From Bacteroides sp. (GTDB taxonomy: Bacteria; Bacteroidota; Bacteroidia; Bacteroidales; Muribaculaceae), in the NCBI GenBank assembly GCA_014802325.1, contig JAAVCK010000026.1:62001-126000 (forward strand): a stretch of DNA of 64,000 nucleotides, written 5' to 3'. Under the pieces are notes generated by a model that ran no database searches, had not been told where the DNA came from, and was given only the letters and a program-made list of their open reading frames with translations. Position 1 is the first letter of the stretch, and every line of letters begins with the position of its first letter. Positions 1 to 8,006 of this stretch are shown here, piece by piece. The position numbers were made by a program, and so were the translations under genes.

Positions 1-123
1 CGTACTCAATCTTTCACTGGTTTCTTCATAGATAGATTCCGAGAGAGCCTCACATTCCTGGGAATAACGTATCGCTTTGCCGAAACGAGCTTCAAGTTTT
101 TTTCGCAGTTGCTCTGAGATCAT
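1..123 (-). CDS. N-terminus of a truncated regulator-like protein (partial)
   Basis: An open frame begins at an ATG at 123 and runs off the left edge, giving 41 residues (MISEQLRKKLEARFGKAIRY at the start, then a stretch containing CEALSESIYEETSERLST). A TATCTTTG promoter-like box lies about 37 bases upstream on the same strand. The pattern of a KLE.R.GK..RY.QECEALSESI..T.ERLS opening resembles a group of Bacteroidota proteins that continue with an sTLkRLFG helix, usually annotated as hypothetical or HTH-like; this is recalled from family knowledge, not seen here. The rest of the protein lies outside the window, so the function is open. Confidence 0.5.
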   Translation of the reverse strand, partial: MISEQLRKKLEARFGKAIRYSQECEALSESIYEETSERLST

Positions 124-159
124 GTTTTTCTGAAATACCTGTGTATTTTTATTCGTGTA

Positions 160-167
160 CAAAGATA
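160..167 (-). promoter_or_regulatory. -7 promoter box TATCTTTG
   Basis: TATCTTTG on the minus strand matches the Bacteroidota -7 consensus TAnnTTTG. It would give a leader of about 30 nt for the partial gene starting at 123. No -33 TTTG is visible at the usual spacing. Confidence 0.4.
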
Positions 168-199
168 GTTCAAAAAGTTCATTATGTACATTTAATGAA

Positions 200-226
200 C
201 GAAATGACCGAAATGGCCGAAATGAC
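200..226. repeat. Three tandem 9-bp repeats CGAAATGRC
   Basis: CGAAATGAC, CGAAATGGC and CGAAATGAC follow one another without gaps in the non-coding stretch between the partial gene and the fcl terminator. A degenerate fourth copy (TTTAATGAA) precedes them. No function is apparent. The rest of the 124-298 gap holds only the promoter box and the terminator. Confidence 0.7.
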
Positions 227-240
227 CGATTAATATAGAG

Positions 241-289
241 TGGAAAAGAAATCGGTGTCAAAATGCCGGATTCGGTTATTTTGACACCG
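241..289 (-). terminator. Terminator of the GDP-fucose operon
   Basis: A 12-bp perfect stem (CGGTGTCAAAAT at 253-264 with ATTTTGACACCG at 278-289) carries a further CCG/CGG inner stem. On the minus strand it is followed by ATTTCTTTTCC. It lies 10 bases past the fcl stop codon. Confidence 0.8.
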
Positions 290-298
290 TAGGTGAAT

Positions 299-1246
299 TT
301 ATCGGCAGCCGCGGTTGGCTTCGCCGAGATTGATAAAATCTTCATAGGCAAAGCGTATGCCTTCGTCAAGTTCAGTCGAGTAGGTCCATCCGAGAGCGGT
401 GGCTTTCGATACATCGAGGAGTTTGCGAGGCGTACCGTTGGGTTTTGAGGTATCCCAGAGTATTTTCCCTTCATAACCGACTATCCGCGCCACCTTTTCG
501 GTAAGCTCTTTAATGGACAATTCCTTGCCGGTGCCGGCGTTAACGGTTTCGTTGCCGGAGTAATTATTCATGAGATATACGCACAGATTGGCAAGATCAT
601 CCACGTAAAGAAATTCACGCAGTGGCGATCCGTCGCCCCAGCATGTCACTTCAGTCAGCCCTTCGGTTTTGGCCTCGTGAAAGCGCCGGATTAATGCCGG
701 AAGTACGTGGGAGTGAGTCGGATGATAGTTGTCGTTGGGTCCGTAAAGATTGGTGGGCATTACCGATATGAAGTCTGTGCCATACTGACGGTTGAGATAC
801 TCGCAGTATTTCAGACCGGATATTTTAGCAAGGGCATATGCTTCGTTGGTCTGTTCGAGCGCAGAGGTCAGCAGACAGTTTTCGGGCATGGGTTGGGGCG
901 CCATGCGCGGATAAATGCACGATGATCCGAGAAATTCGAGTTTCTTGCATCCGTATCTCCAAGCGGCATTTATCACGTTCATCTCTAGCATCATGTTGAT
1001 ATACATGAAGTCGGCCGGAGCGGAACTGTTGGCCACGATACCACCCACTTTAGCAGCCGCGAGAAATACGTATTCAGGCTTTTCGCCGGCGAAGAAAGCA
1101 TCCACGGCGCGTTGGTCGGTGAGATCGAGTTCGGCATGTGTACGGGTCACAATATTTTCGTAACCCTGACGCTTAAGTTCGCGCACTATCGCCGAGCCTA
1201 CCATGCCGCGGTGTCCGGCGACGTATATTTTAGAGCTCTTATCCAT
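299..1246 (-). CDS. fcl: GDP-L-fucose synthase
   Basis: Bifunctional epimerase/reductase of the SDR family that turns GDP-4-keto-6-deoxymannose into GDP-L-fucose with NADPH. The 315-residue protein has the usual length. Near the N-terminus it shows the Rossmann motif GHRGMVGSA (residues 11-19). Further in, it has the catalytic YALAK (Tyr-xxx-Lys), the SSCIYP segment and the [11 protein letters not shown] substrate-side motif. It is the last gene of a minus-strand operon with gmd, the FucP-like permease and the fusion protein, only 6 bases after the preceding stop, and a strong terminator follows. Together with gmd it forms the complete two-step pathway from GDP-mannose. Confidence 0.95.
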   Translation of the reverse strand: MDKSSKIYVAGHRGMVGSAIVRELKRQGYENIVTRTHAELDLTDQRAVDAFFAGEKPEYVFLAAAKVGGIVANSSAPADFMYINMMLEMNVINAAWRYGCKKLEFLGSSCIYPRMAPQPMPENCLLTSALEQTNEAYALAKISGLKYCEYLNRQYGTDFISVMPTNLYGPNDNYHPTHSHVLPALIRRFHEAKTEGLTEVTCWGDGSPLREFLYVDDLANLCVYLMNNYSGNETVNAGTGKELSIKELTEKVARIVGYEGKILWDTSKPNGTPRKLLDVSKATALGWTYSTELDEGIRFAYEDFINLGEANRGCR

Positions 1247-1252
1247 AATGTA

Positions 1253-2410
1253 TTACATCAGACCTTTTCGACGTATTTTTACCGGAATAGTACCCTCGGG
1301 AAGAGAGTCGACCACAAGAGCGAGATGACCTCCACCTCCTGCCCCGAGCATTTTCCATGCTTTAGCCTTTGGCGCCCAAGCCTTGATAAATTCCTGCACC
1401 CCGGGTTGCATCATGCTGGGAAACATGGCTATCTGTGCTTCAAAAGAGTCACGGAATGCGGTGGCGAAGGCATCAAGGTCACGAGCCATTATAGCATTCC
1501 AGCAGCGGTCGGCCGCGTCAGTGAGATTTTTAACTTTCTCGGGCGTTATATCCTTTCCCTCCACAACCGAACATCCGGCACGTCGGGGAAACATCGGGAC
1601 AATGCATAAATGGCTTTCGAGCCACGACAAAGTATCTTCGTCGGTGCACTGCTCGATTTTCGAGGGCCAGTAATGGCCGTCATAATAGTGTCGGCACAGC
1701 CCCGACATGCAGATGCCTATAGCGTCTTGAGCACCGGAGATGTGTCCTTCGTTTTCAGGATCGTTCTCGAAGCAAAAGAGCAGTCGGGCCAGCATCTCCT
1801 CGTTGTAGTTGGGCAGTTCGTATGGCCAGATCTTGCGGGCGGCATTTCGTGTGGAAGTCGACATGCCTCCGCGCTCCATGAACTCAACCGTGGGTTCGAT
1901 AGAAATAGTGAGAGCCCATCCGTGACCGAATTGCGATACGTAGGGCTGGTCGATCCATGTACCGGCCAGATCCACACGATAGGGGAGATGACTCTTGACT
2001 TCGGTGCGCAGCGATGTGGTGGAGCGGGCGTCGAGTCCGGCGTCGGGCACGCGCTCAAGTTCCACGTATTCTATGCCGCGCTCTTTGCAGAGATTGCGCT
2101 TCGTCTCCGAGCCTCCGTCGGTATTTACCACAAATACGTCGGGCTTTACAATGTCGAGTGTTTCAAGGAAGTCGAGCATTCCGCTGCCTGGATTGATATA
2201 TGCGTCGGTTACATATCTTATGGCCTTTACCATGTAAAGGCGCTCTTTTTCTGAATATACAGTCTTTCGGTTCTTCAGGTCCCTGATTGTAGCGTCGGAA
2301 CCTATGCCTACATACAGGTCGCCGTATCGTGAGGCTTCTTTGAAAAATGCCACATGTCCGCTGTGGAGCATGTCATAGCATCCTGATACGAAAACTTTCT
2401 TATTCTTCAT
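1253..2410 (-). CDS. Nucleotidyltransferase / GHMP-kinase-like fusion protein
   Basis: A 385-residue two-domain protein. Residues 1-135 are a cytidylyltransferase-like nucleotidyltransferase (VSGCYDMLHSGH, HxGH-type motif at 16-19; the TagD-type RxxGISTT motif is replaced by LDARSTTSLR at 126-135). From about 143 on it resembles GHMP sugar kinases: motif 1 (PYRVDLAGTWID, 143-154) and motif 3 (KMLGAGGGGH, 353-362). The glycine-rich P-loop of motif 2 (PxxxGLGSSAA) is not seen. Only about 70 residues separate motif 1 from SGAQDAIG (225-232), which aligns better with the GKQDQY-like segment that normally follows motif 2. The kinase half may therefore be inactive or changed. It sits inside the GDP-fucose operon, 2 bases after the permease, so a role in activating fucose or a related sugar is likely but inferred. 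It is not the 950-residue Fkp enzyme. Confidence 0.75.
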   Translation of the reverse strand: MKNKKVFVSGCYDMLHSGHVAFFKEASRYGDLYVGIGSDATIRDLKNRKTVYSEKERLYMVKAIRYVTDAYINPGSGMLDFLETLDIVKPDVFVVNTDGGSETKRNLCKERGIEYVELERVPDAGLDARSTTSLRTEVKSHLPYRVDLAGTWIDQPYVSQFGHGWALTISIEPTVEFMERGGMSTSTRNAARKIWPYELPNYNEEMLARLLFCFENDPENEGHISGAQDAIGICMSGLCRHYYDGHYWPSKIEQCTDEDTLSWLESHLCIVPMFPRRAGCSVVEGKDITPEKVKNLTDAADRCWNAIMARDLDAFATAFRDSFEAQIAMFPSMMQPGVQEFIKAWAPKAKAWKMLGAGGGGHLALVVDSLPEGTIPVKIRRKGLM

Positions 2411-2412
2411 GG

Positions 2413-3690
2413 TTAATATGTATGGTTCGGAGTTTTCTTATTCCTGATAATGAATATACTGTAAAGCAGAATTATGGCGAAGCATACCAGAGGCACGGCG
2501 AATGATACGGATATGCCGGCACAGTCTGACACTGCTGCCTGGAGCGGAGTTATCACCGCACCTCCGAGTATAGCCATAATCAGACCTGACGCGGCTATTT
2601 TCGTGTCAGAGCCGTGCAGGCCGTCAAGTGCTATGCCGTAGATGGTGGGAAACATAAGCGACATTGCCGCCGAAACAGAGATAAGCGAACTTATCGCCAG
2701 ACAAGGGTCGGGAAGCAACACGCCCGCACAAGTAGCAATGGCGAGCACTGAAGCACCGGCAAGCAGGTAGACAGGGCGGATATATTTCATAAGCCAAGTG
2801 AAGAGGAAGCGAAATGCCGTGAAGGCCAGGATAGAGTAGAGAAACATCATAGATGCCTCCTTTTCGAGTATTCCCAGTCTGTCCATAGCCAATCGGATGG
2901 TGAAAGACCATACACACGTCTGCGCTCCCACGTAGAAGAATTGCGCTGCTACGCCGTAGCGGTAAAATCTGTTTTTCCACAGTCGGCTCAGTGTGGCGCG
3001 GAAATCCCAGTGCCCTGACGAGTCATGATCGGCCGGCATGCGTGTGAAAAATATTATGGCGAGGAGTGTCAGCAATACCACCCCGATTGCCATGTACGTG
3101 CCCGAGACTGCATTGAGCTCCTCGTATTGGATGGCTCTGAGCTGAGATGCGTCCATGCCGGCGCGGGCGGCCGCGTCAGCCTCATGAAGGCGCGCAAGGA
3201 TGAAGTGGCGGCTTATAAGTATTCCGGCTATAGCTCCCAATGGATTGAAAGCCTGAGCTATGTTAAGCCGTCGGGTAGAGGTTTCGGCCGGACCCATCGA
3301 TATGATATATGGATTGGCGGTGGTCTCAAGTATGGCGCATCCACCGGCCATCACGTAGATGGCGAAGAGAAAAGCCGGATAGGATGCCGCTTCACCGGCT
3401 GGCAGGAAGAGCATGGTGCCTGCGGCATAGAGAAACAATCCGAGCAGGATTCCCGATTTATAGGAATATTTTCTTATAAACAGTGCGGCCGGCAGTGCAA
3501 AGCAGAAGTAAGAGCCGTAGAAAGCCCCCTGCACGAGCGATGTCTCGAAATCGCTCATGCTCATGATGCGCTTGAATGCCGCAAGCAGCGTATCGTTCAT
3601 GTTGTTGGCCATGCCCCAGAGCATGAACAGAAGCGATACGAGCAGAAATGGAATTGCGGAGCGGGATTTTCCTGTGGATGTCATGGGCAT
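2413..3690 (-). CDS. FucP-like sugar:proton symporter (MFS)
   Basis: A 425-residue membrane protein with about 12 hydrophobic segments. The opening resembles the FucP/GlcP sugar MFS family: FLLVSLLFMLWGMANNMNDT, then QGAFYGSYFCFALPAA, and later ETTANPYI and NIAQAFNPLGAIAG, which are hallmarks of the L-fucose permease group. It is predicted to import fucose or a similar hexose across the inner membrane. The start ATG at 3690 lies one base after the gmd stop; a second ATG at 3684 is also possible. Its place between gmd and fcl links uptake of a free sugar to nucleotide-sugar synthesis, but the substrate is not proven by sequence. Confidence 0.85.
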   Translation of the reverse strand: MPMTSTGKSRSAIPFLLVSLLFMLWGMANNMNDTLLAAFKRIMSMSDFETSLVQGAFYGSYFCFALPAALFIRKYSYKSGILLGLFLYAAGTMLFLPAGEAASYPAFLFAIYVMAGGCAILETTANPYIISMGPAETSTRRLNIAQAFNPLGAIAGILISRHFILARLHEADAAARAGMDASQLRAIQYEELNAVSGTYMAIGVVLLTLLAIIFFTRMPADHDSSGHWDFRATLSRLWKNRFYRYGVAAQFFYVGAQTCVWSFTIRLAMDRLGILEKEASMMFLYSILAFTAFRFLFTWLMKYIRPVYLLAGASVLAIATCAGVLLPDPCLAISSLISVSAAMSLMFPTIYGIALDGLHGSDTKIAASGLIMAILGGAVITPLQAAVSDCAGISVSFAVPLVCFAIILLYSIFIIRNKKTPNHTY

Positions 3691-3691
3691 G

Positions 3692-4789
3692 TCACTTTAC
3701 GATACCCTTTTCAAGGTATTCGGCAAGATTAGTGCGTACTTGTTCGCCGGCGCGCTCGGCGGCCACCTTGGCCATGTCAGAATCCACCATCAGATTTACG
3801 AGTTGCTCAAAAGATGTCTTTTTGTCCGGATCCCAGCCGAGTTTTCTTTTCGCTTTCGAGGGATCGCCCCACAGATTGACTACGTCGGTAGGACGGTAGA
3901 AGTCGGGCGATACTTCCACGAGCACTTTACCGGTCTTCGTGTCGATACCTTTTTCATTTTCGCCCTCGCCCTCAAATCGCAGCTCTATACCGGCGCGACG
4001 GAATGCGAGAATACAGAAATCGCGCACCGAATGTTGCACCCCTGTGGCTATCACGAAGTCTTCGGGTTCGGGCTGCTGGAGTATAAGCCACATACATTCC
4101 ACATAGTCCTTGGCGTAGCCCCAGTCGCGGAGCGACGACAGATTGCCCAGATAAAGTTTCTCCTGCTTACCCTGCGCTATGCGTGCGGCAGCGAGTGATA
4201 TCTTGCGGGTGACGAAAGTCTCGCCTCGCCGTTCACTCTCGTGATTGAAGAGGATACCCGAGCAGGCAAACATATTGTAGGCCTCACGATATTCTTTCAC
4301 TATCCAGAATCCGTAGAGCTTGGCCACTGCGTAGGGCGAATATGGATGAAAAGGAGTGTTCTCATTCTGCGGCACTTCCTCTACCTTGCCATAAAGCTCT
4401 GAAGTAGAAGCCTGATAGAAGCGGCAAGTGTCGGCGAGGCCTGTCTGGCGGATGCCTTCGAGTATCCTCAGTACGCCCGTCGCATCGACATTGGCTGTAT
4501 ATTCGGGAGAGTCAAATGACACCTGCACGTGACTCTGTGCAGCAAGATTATACACCTCGTCGGGACGCACTTTGCTGAGCACCTGTATGATGCTCATCGA
4601 GTCATTAAGGTCGGCATAATGAAGGTGAAAATGTTTGCGACCCTCAAGATGGGCTATGCGCTCGCGAAAGTCGACCGACGAGCGGCGTATTGTTCCATGC
4701 ACCTCGTAGCCTTTCTCAAGCAGTAATTCGGCAAGAAAGCTACCGTCCTGACCGGTTATTCCCGTGATTAGCGCAGTCTTCATATTCAT
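3692..4789 (-). CDS. gmd: GDP-mannose 4,6-dehydratase
   Basis: First step of GDP-fucose synthesis: GDP-mannose to GDP-4-keto-6-deoxymannose, NADP-dependent, cytosolic. The 365-residue protein has the extended-SDR cofactor motif [13 protein letters not shown] near residue 9, the RRSS NADP-binding segment, YNLAAQSHV, the catalytic YAVAKLYGF, and the [16 protein letters not shown] signature of GMD. The start at 4789 follows a TAGCTTTG promoter box at 4828-4821, so it is the first gene of a four-gene operon (gmd, permease, fusion protein, fcl). Confidence 0.96.
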   Translation of the reverse strand: MNMKTALITGITGQDGSFLAELLLEKGYEVHGTIRRSSVDFRERIAHLEGRKHFHLHYADLNDSMSIIQVLSKVRPDEVYNLAAQSHVQVSFDSPEYTANVDATGVLRILEGIRQTGLADTCRFYQASTSELYGKVEEVPQNENTPFHPYSPYAVAKLYGFWIVKEYREAYNMFACSGILFNHESERRGETFVTRKISLAAARIAQGKQEKLYLGNLSSLRDWGYAKDYVECMWLILQQPEPEDFVIATGVQHSVRDFCILAFRRAGIELRFEGEGENEKGIDTKTGKVLVEVSPDFYRPTDVVNLWGDPSKAKRKLGWDPDKKTSFEQLVNLMVDSDMAKVAAERAGEQVRTNLAEYLEKGIVK

Positions 4790-4820
4790 AAATATCAGTT
4801 ACGGTAAATATATCTAAATG

Positions 4821-4828
4821 CAAAGCTA
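4821..4828 (-). promoter_or_regulatory. -7 promoter box of the gmd operon
   Basis: TAGCTTTG on the minus strand fits TAnnTTTG and lies 31 bases before the gmd ATG. A clear -33 TTTG is not seen at 20 bases. The A+T-rich stretch 4845-4892 between the Arc-like stop and this box holds a weak GATAATA/TATTATC inverted repeat and nothing else I can name. Confidence 0.5.
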
Positions 4829-4890
4829 ACGATTATTTTGTATTTATAAAACTTTTTTATGATAATACGACGTAAATTGCGGCTTTATTA

Positions 4891-5073
4891 TCATTCGGCA
4901 GCCGGGGGAGGGGCTTTCGGCTTCCGGCCATGGCGGCGCAAGGCTTCGGCCACTATCCATTGGAGTTGCCCGTTGACCGAGCGGAACTCCTGCGCCGCCC
5001 AGGTTTCGACCATCTGCATGGTAGCCGAATCAAGTCTAAGCAGAAAACTTTTGGTGGATTCTTTCTTGGCCAT
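4891..5073 (-). CDS. Small Arc-like ribbon-helix-helix protein
   Basis: A 60-residue protein. MAKKESTKSFLLRLDSATMQ gives the short basic beta-strand (KSFLLRLD), followed by two helices (SATMQMVETWAAQEF, then NGQLQWIVAEALRRHG) and a Pro/Ala-rich tail. This is the layout of Arc/MetJ-type DNA-binding dimers. It starts 13 bases after the stop of the SPFH gene and is surely co-transcribed with it. Arc-like genes next to SPFH genes are common in Bacteroidota. It could repress its own operon, but no operator has been identified. Confidence 0.8.
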   Translation of the reverse strand: MAKKESTKSFLLRLDSATMQMVETWAAQEFRSVNGQLQWIVAEALRRHGRKPKAPPPAAE

Positions 5074-5086
5074 CGGCTGAGTAGTG

Positions 5087-6052
5087 TCAGTTGTAGAGGG
5101 TGCCTGTATTGACTACCGGTTGTGCGGGCTCGTCGGCACAGAGCACCACGAGCAGGTTGCTGACCATAGTGGCTTTACGCTCTTCATCGAGGTCGACCAC
5201 ACCCTCATCCTTGAGCTGTGTGAGAGCCATTTTTACCATCGACACCGCACCTTCCACGATTTTTTCACGCGCCGATATGATGGCCGAAGCCTGCTGGCGA
5301 CGGAGCATCACGGCGGCTATTTCCGGAGCATAAGCAAGATAGTTGAGGCGCGCTTCCACTACTTCTATACCAGCCATCGAGAGGCGCTCGTTGAGTTTCT
5401 CCTCAAGGCGTTCCACTATCTCGTGGCTGCCACTGCGGAGTGTGACCTGATCGGAGCGGTTATCCTCATCGTCATATGCATAATGCCCCGTTACCTCACG
5501 TAAAGCAGCGTCGCTCTGCACTTTGACAAAATTGCTCAGAGCATCGCCGGTCTGCTTTCCTATCGTCACGTTGCCACTTGCATCGGTGGTGACCTGAGGT
5601 TCGGCTAAATCCGTATCCACATCGAATATCACTCTATAAGTATCGCGCACTTTCCATACGAGCACCATGCCTATCATCACCGGGTTGCCGGTCTTGTCGT
5701 TGACTTTTATCGGAGCTACGTCGAGGTTGCGGATGCGGAGTGATACCTTCTTGGCACTCATGAACGGATTGACCCAATAGTAGCCCGTAGATCGGAATGT
5801 ACCGCGGTATTTTCCGAAAAATATCATGACGCGAGCCTGATTGGGCTGCTGGATGAAAAATCCGCAGAGCATGATGATGAACACAATGAACAGAGCAATT
5901 GACGACACCCAGGGCCACGGCGAAAGCAGGTCGGGTGACAACAGCAATACTGCCGCTATGGCTGCCGGAATTATCACTAATGTAACAAACAGCATGGCAA
6001 ATCCATTGTAGACTTTGCCTGAGTAGTCATACTCGTAATTACGTTCTTCCAT
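5087..6052 (-). CDS. SPFH/Band 7 membrane protein
   Basis: A 321-residue stomatin/prohibitin-type scaffold. Two membrane segments come first (residues about 18-40, [20 protein letters not shown], and about 48-68, [18 protein letters not shown]). The SPFH domain then begins at [19 protein letters not shown] and continues through a helical segment ([20 protein letters not shown]) rich in Ala/Glu typical of Band 7 oligomerisation. It probably forms inner-membrane microdomains; the partner proteins are unknown. It is transcribed from a well-matched promoter (6127-6097) and followed by the Arc-like gene. Confidence 0.88.
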   Translation of the reverse strand: MEERNYEYDYSGKVYNGFAMLFVTLVIIPAAIAAVLLLSPDLLSPWPWVSSIALFIVFIIMLCGFFIQQPNQARVMIFFGKYRGTFRSTGYYWVNPFMSAKKVSLRIRNLDVAPIKVNDKTGNPVMIGMVLVWKVRDTYRVIFDVDTDLAEPQVTTDASGNVTIGKQTGDALSNFVKVQSDAALREVTGHYAYDDEDNRSDQVTLRSGSHEIVERLEEKLNERLSMAGIEVVEARLNYLAYAPEIAAVMLRRQQASAIISAREKIVEGAVSMVKMALTQLKDEGVVDLDEERKATMVSNLLVVLCADEPAQPVVNTGTLYN

Positions 6053-6096
6053 AATTTAAGTAAAATGATATTAAAATGATATTGTTGTTCTATCGG

Positions 6097-6127
6097 CAAA
6101 GATATGTGATTTGTTTAAGATGTGCAA
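6097..6127 (-). promoter_or_regulatory. Promoter of the SPFH-Arc operon
   Basis: On the minus strand TTG (6127-6125), a 20-base spacer and TATCTTTG (6104-6097) match the Bacteroidota -33/-7 promoter. The leader to the ATG at 6052 would be about 40 nt. Confidence 0.65.
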
Positions 6128-6178
6128 GAAATCAATGAAAATTAGATTCAGACCGCCTCATATTTTGTAAATTTTCAG

Positions 6179-6186
6179 TAATTTTG
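6179..6186 (+). promoter_or_regulatory. -7 promoter box of lepA
   Basis: TAATTTTG fits TAnnTTTG. Transcription would begin near 6190, downstream of the in-frame TTG at 6184. That rules the TTG out as the start and leaves the ATG at 6208. Confidence 0.6.
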
Positions 6187-6207
6187 CATCTGAATCAAAG
6201 AATAGCG

Positions 6208-7995
6208 ATGAAAAATATCCGAAATTTCTGCATTATTGCACATATTGACCACGGCAAAAGTACACTTGCCGACCGTCTTCTCGAATATACCGATACCGTG
6301 GCGGGAAAGGATCTGCAGGCGCAGGTGCTCGACGACATGGATCTCGAACGCGAGCGTGGCATCACTATCAAAAGCCATGCTATCCAGATGAATTTTCACC
6401 ATGACGGCGAAGATTATACACTGAATCTCATCGACACCCCGGGACACGTGGACTTCTCATACGAAGTGTCGCGTTCCATAGCGGCGTGCGAGGGTGCGCT
6501 GCTGATAGTCGACGCCTCGCAGGGTATTCAGGCCCAGACGATATCCAACCTCTATATGGCCATAGATAATGATCTGGAAATCATACCGGTGATTAATAAA
6601 GTGGATCTCGACAGCGCCAAGCCTGAAGAGGTAGAGGATCAGATCGTGGATCTGCTCGGTTGCGATCCGTCGGAAATCATCCGTGCAAGCGGTAAGACCG
6701 GCGTGGGTATCCCTGAGATTCTTGAGGCTATCGTAAAACGCATTCCGGCACCCGAAGGTGATCCTGCGGCGCCGCTTCAGGCTCTCATTTTCGACTCGGT
6801 ATTCAATCCGTTCCGCGGCATCATAGCATACTTCAAGATAGTAAACGGTACCATACGTAAAAACGATTATGTGAAATTCGTAGCTACCGGCAAGGAGTAT
6901 AATGCTGACGAAATCGGTATATTGCGGCTCGATATGTGTCCGCGCAATGAGCTGTCGGCCGGTAATGTGGGTTACATCATATCGGGTATAAAGACCTCTA
7001 AAGAGGTGAAGGTGGGCGATACCATCACTCACGTAGATCGCCCGTGTGACAAGGCCATTGACGGATTCGAGGAGGTGAAGCCTATGGTGTTTGCCGGTGT
7101 GTATCCTATCGAGACTGAGGATTTTGAGAATCTCCGCTCGTCGCTCGAAAAGTTGCAGCTCAACGATGCGTCGCTTACATTCCAGCCCGAGTCGTCTATG
7201 GCACTCGGCTTCGGTTTCCGCTGCGGATTTCTCGGCCTGCTCCACATGGAGATCGTCCAGGAGCGCCTCGGCCGTGAGTTTGACATGGATGTGATCACTA
7301 CGGTGCCTAACGTAAGTTACCGTGTATACGACAAGCATGGAAACATGCTCGAAGTGCACAATCCTTCCGGATTGCCCGAGCCTACACTGATCGATCACAT
7401 CGAGGAGCCTTATATCCGCGCATCCATAATCACCGCTGCCGACTATATCGGACCTATCATGACGCTCTGTCTGGGTAAGCGCGGCGAACTCGTGAAGCAG
7501 GAATATATATCCGGCAACCGCATGGAAATGATTTTCGACATGCCTTTGGGCGAGATAGTGATAGATTTCTACGACAAACTCAAGAGTATATCGAAAGGAT
7601 ACGCATCGTTTGATTACCATCTCCACGATTTCCGCGAATCGAAGCTGGTGAAACTCGATATTCTGCTCAATGGCGAGAGCGTCGACGCGCTTTCCACTCT
7701 GACTCATGTAGACAATGCTGTGACGTTCGGCCGCCGCATGTGTGAGAAACTCAAAGAACTCATACCGCGCCAGCAGTTTGATATTGCCATTCAGGCTGCC
7801 ATCGGAGCGAAAATCATAGCCCGTGAGACCATCAAGGCTGTGCGCAAGGACGTGACCGCAAAATGTTATGGCGGCGACATATCGCGTAAGCGCAAGCTGC
7901 TTGAAAAGCAGAAGAAAGGTAAAAAACGCATGAAGCAGATCGGCTCGGTAGAAGTGCCGCAGAAAGCTTTCCTTGCGGTGCTTAAACTCGATTAG
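6208..7995 (+). CDS. lepA: Elongation factor 4 (LepA), ribosome back-translocase
   Basis: A translational GTPase that binds stalled or mis-translocated ribosomes. The 595-residue protein starts [19 protein letters not shown], the canonical LepA opening with the P-loop AHIDHGKS. It then shows DTPGHVDF (G3), NKVDL (G4), the EF4-specific C-terminal region ([20 protein letters not shown]) and no EF-G domain IV. The open frame extends 24 bases upstream to a TTG, but the promoter box overlaps it, so the ATG at 6208 is chosen. rmuC follows after 11 bases. Confidence 0.97.
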   Translation: MKNIRNFCIIAHIDHGKSTLADRLLEYTDTVAGKDLQAQVLDDMDLERERGITIKSHAIQMNFHHDGEDYTLNLIDTPGHVDFSYEVSRSIAACEGALLIVDASQGIQAQTISNLYMAIDNDLEIIPVINKVDLDSAKPEEVEDQIVDLLGCDPSEIIRASGKTGVGIPEILEAIVKRIPAPEGDPAAPLQALIFDSVFNPFRGIIAYFKIVNGTIRKNDYVKFVATGKEYNADEIGILRLDMCPRNELSAGNVGYIISGIKTSKEVKVGDTITHVDRPCDKAIDGFEEVKPMVFAGVYPIETEDFENLRSSLEKLQLNDASLTFQPESSMALGFGFRCGFLGLLHMEIVQERLGREFDMDVITTVPNVSYRVYDKHGNMLEVHNPSGLPEPTLIDHIEEPYIRASIITAADYIGPIMTLCLGKRGELVKQEYISGNRMEMIFDMPLGEIVIDFYDKLKSISKGYASFDYHLHDFRESKLVKLDILLNGESVDALSTLTHVDNAVTFGRRMCEKLKELIPRQQFDIAIQAAIGAKIIARETIKAVRKDVTAKCYGGDISRKRKLLEKQKKGKKRMKQIGSVEVPQKAFLAVLKLD

Positions 7996-8006
7996 TATTG
8001 TGTAAC

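Noticed and set aside
3692-4789. Possible frameshift between gmd and the permease
   Set aside because: Both genes are full length; the one-base gap (TGA-C-ATG) is normal tight spacing.
6457-7707. Long minus-strand open frame (416 residues) opposite lepA
   Set aside because: lepA is certain on the other strand; the antisense frame has no recognisable family and arises from codon bias.
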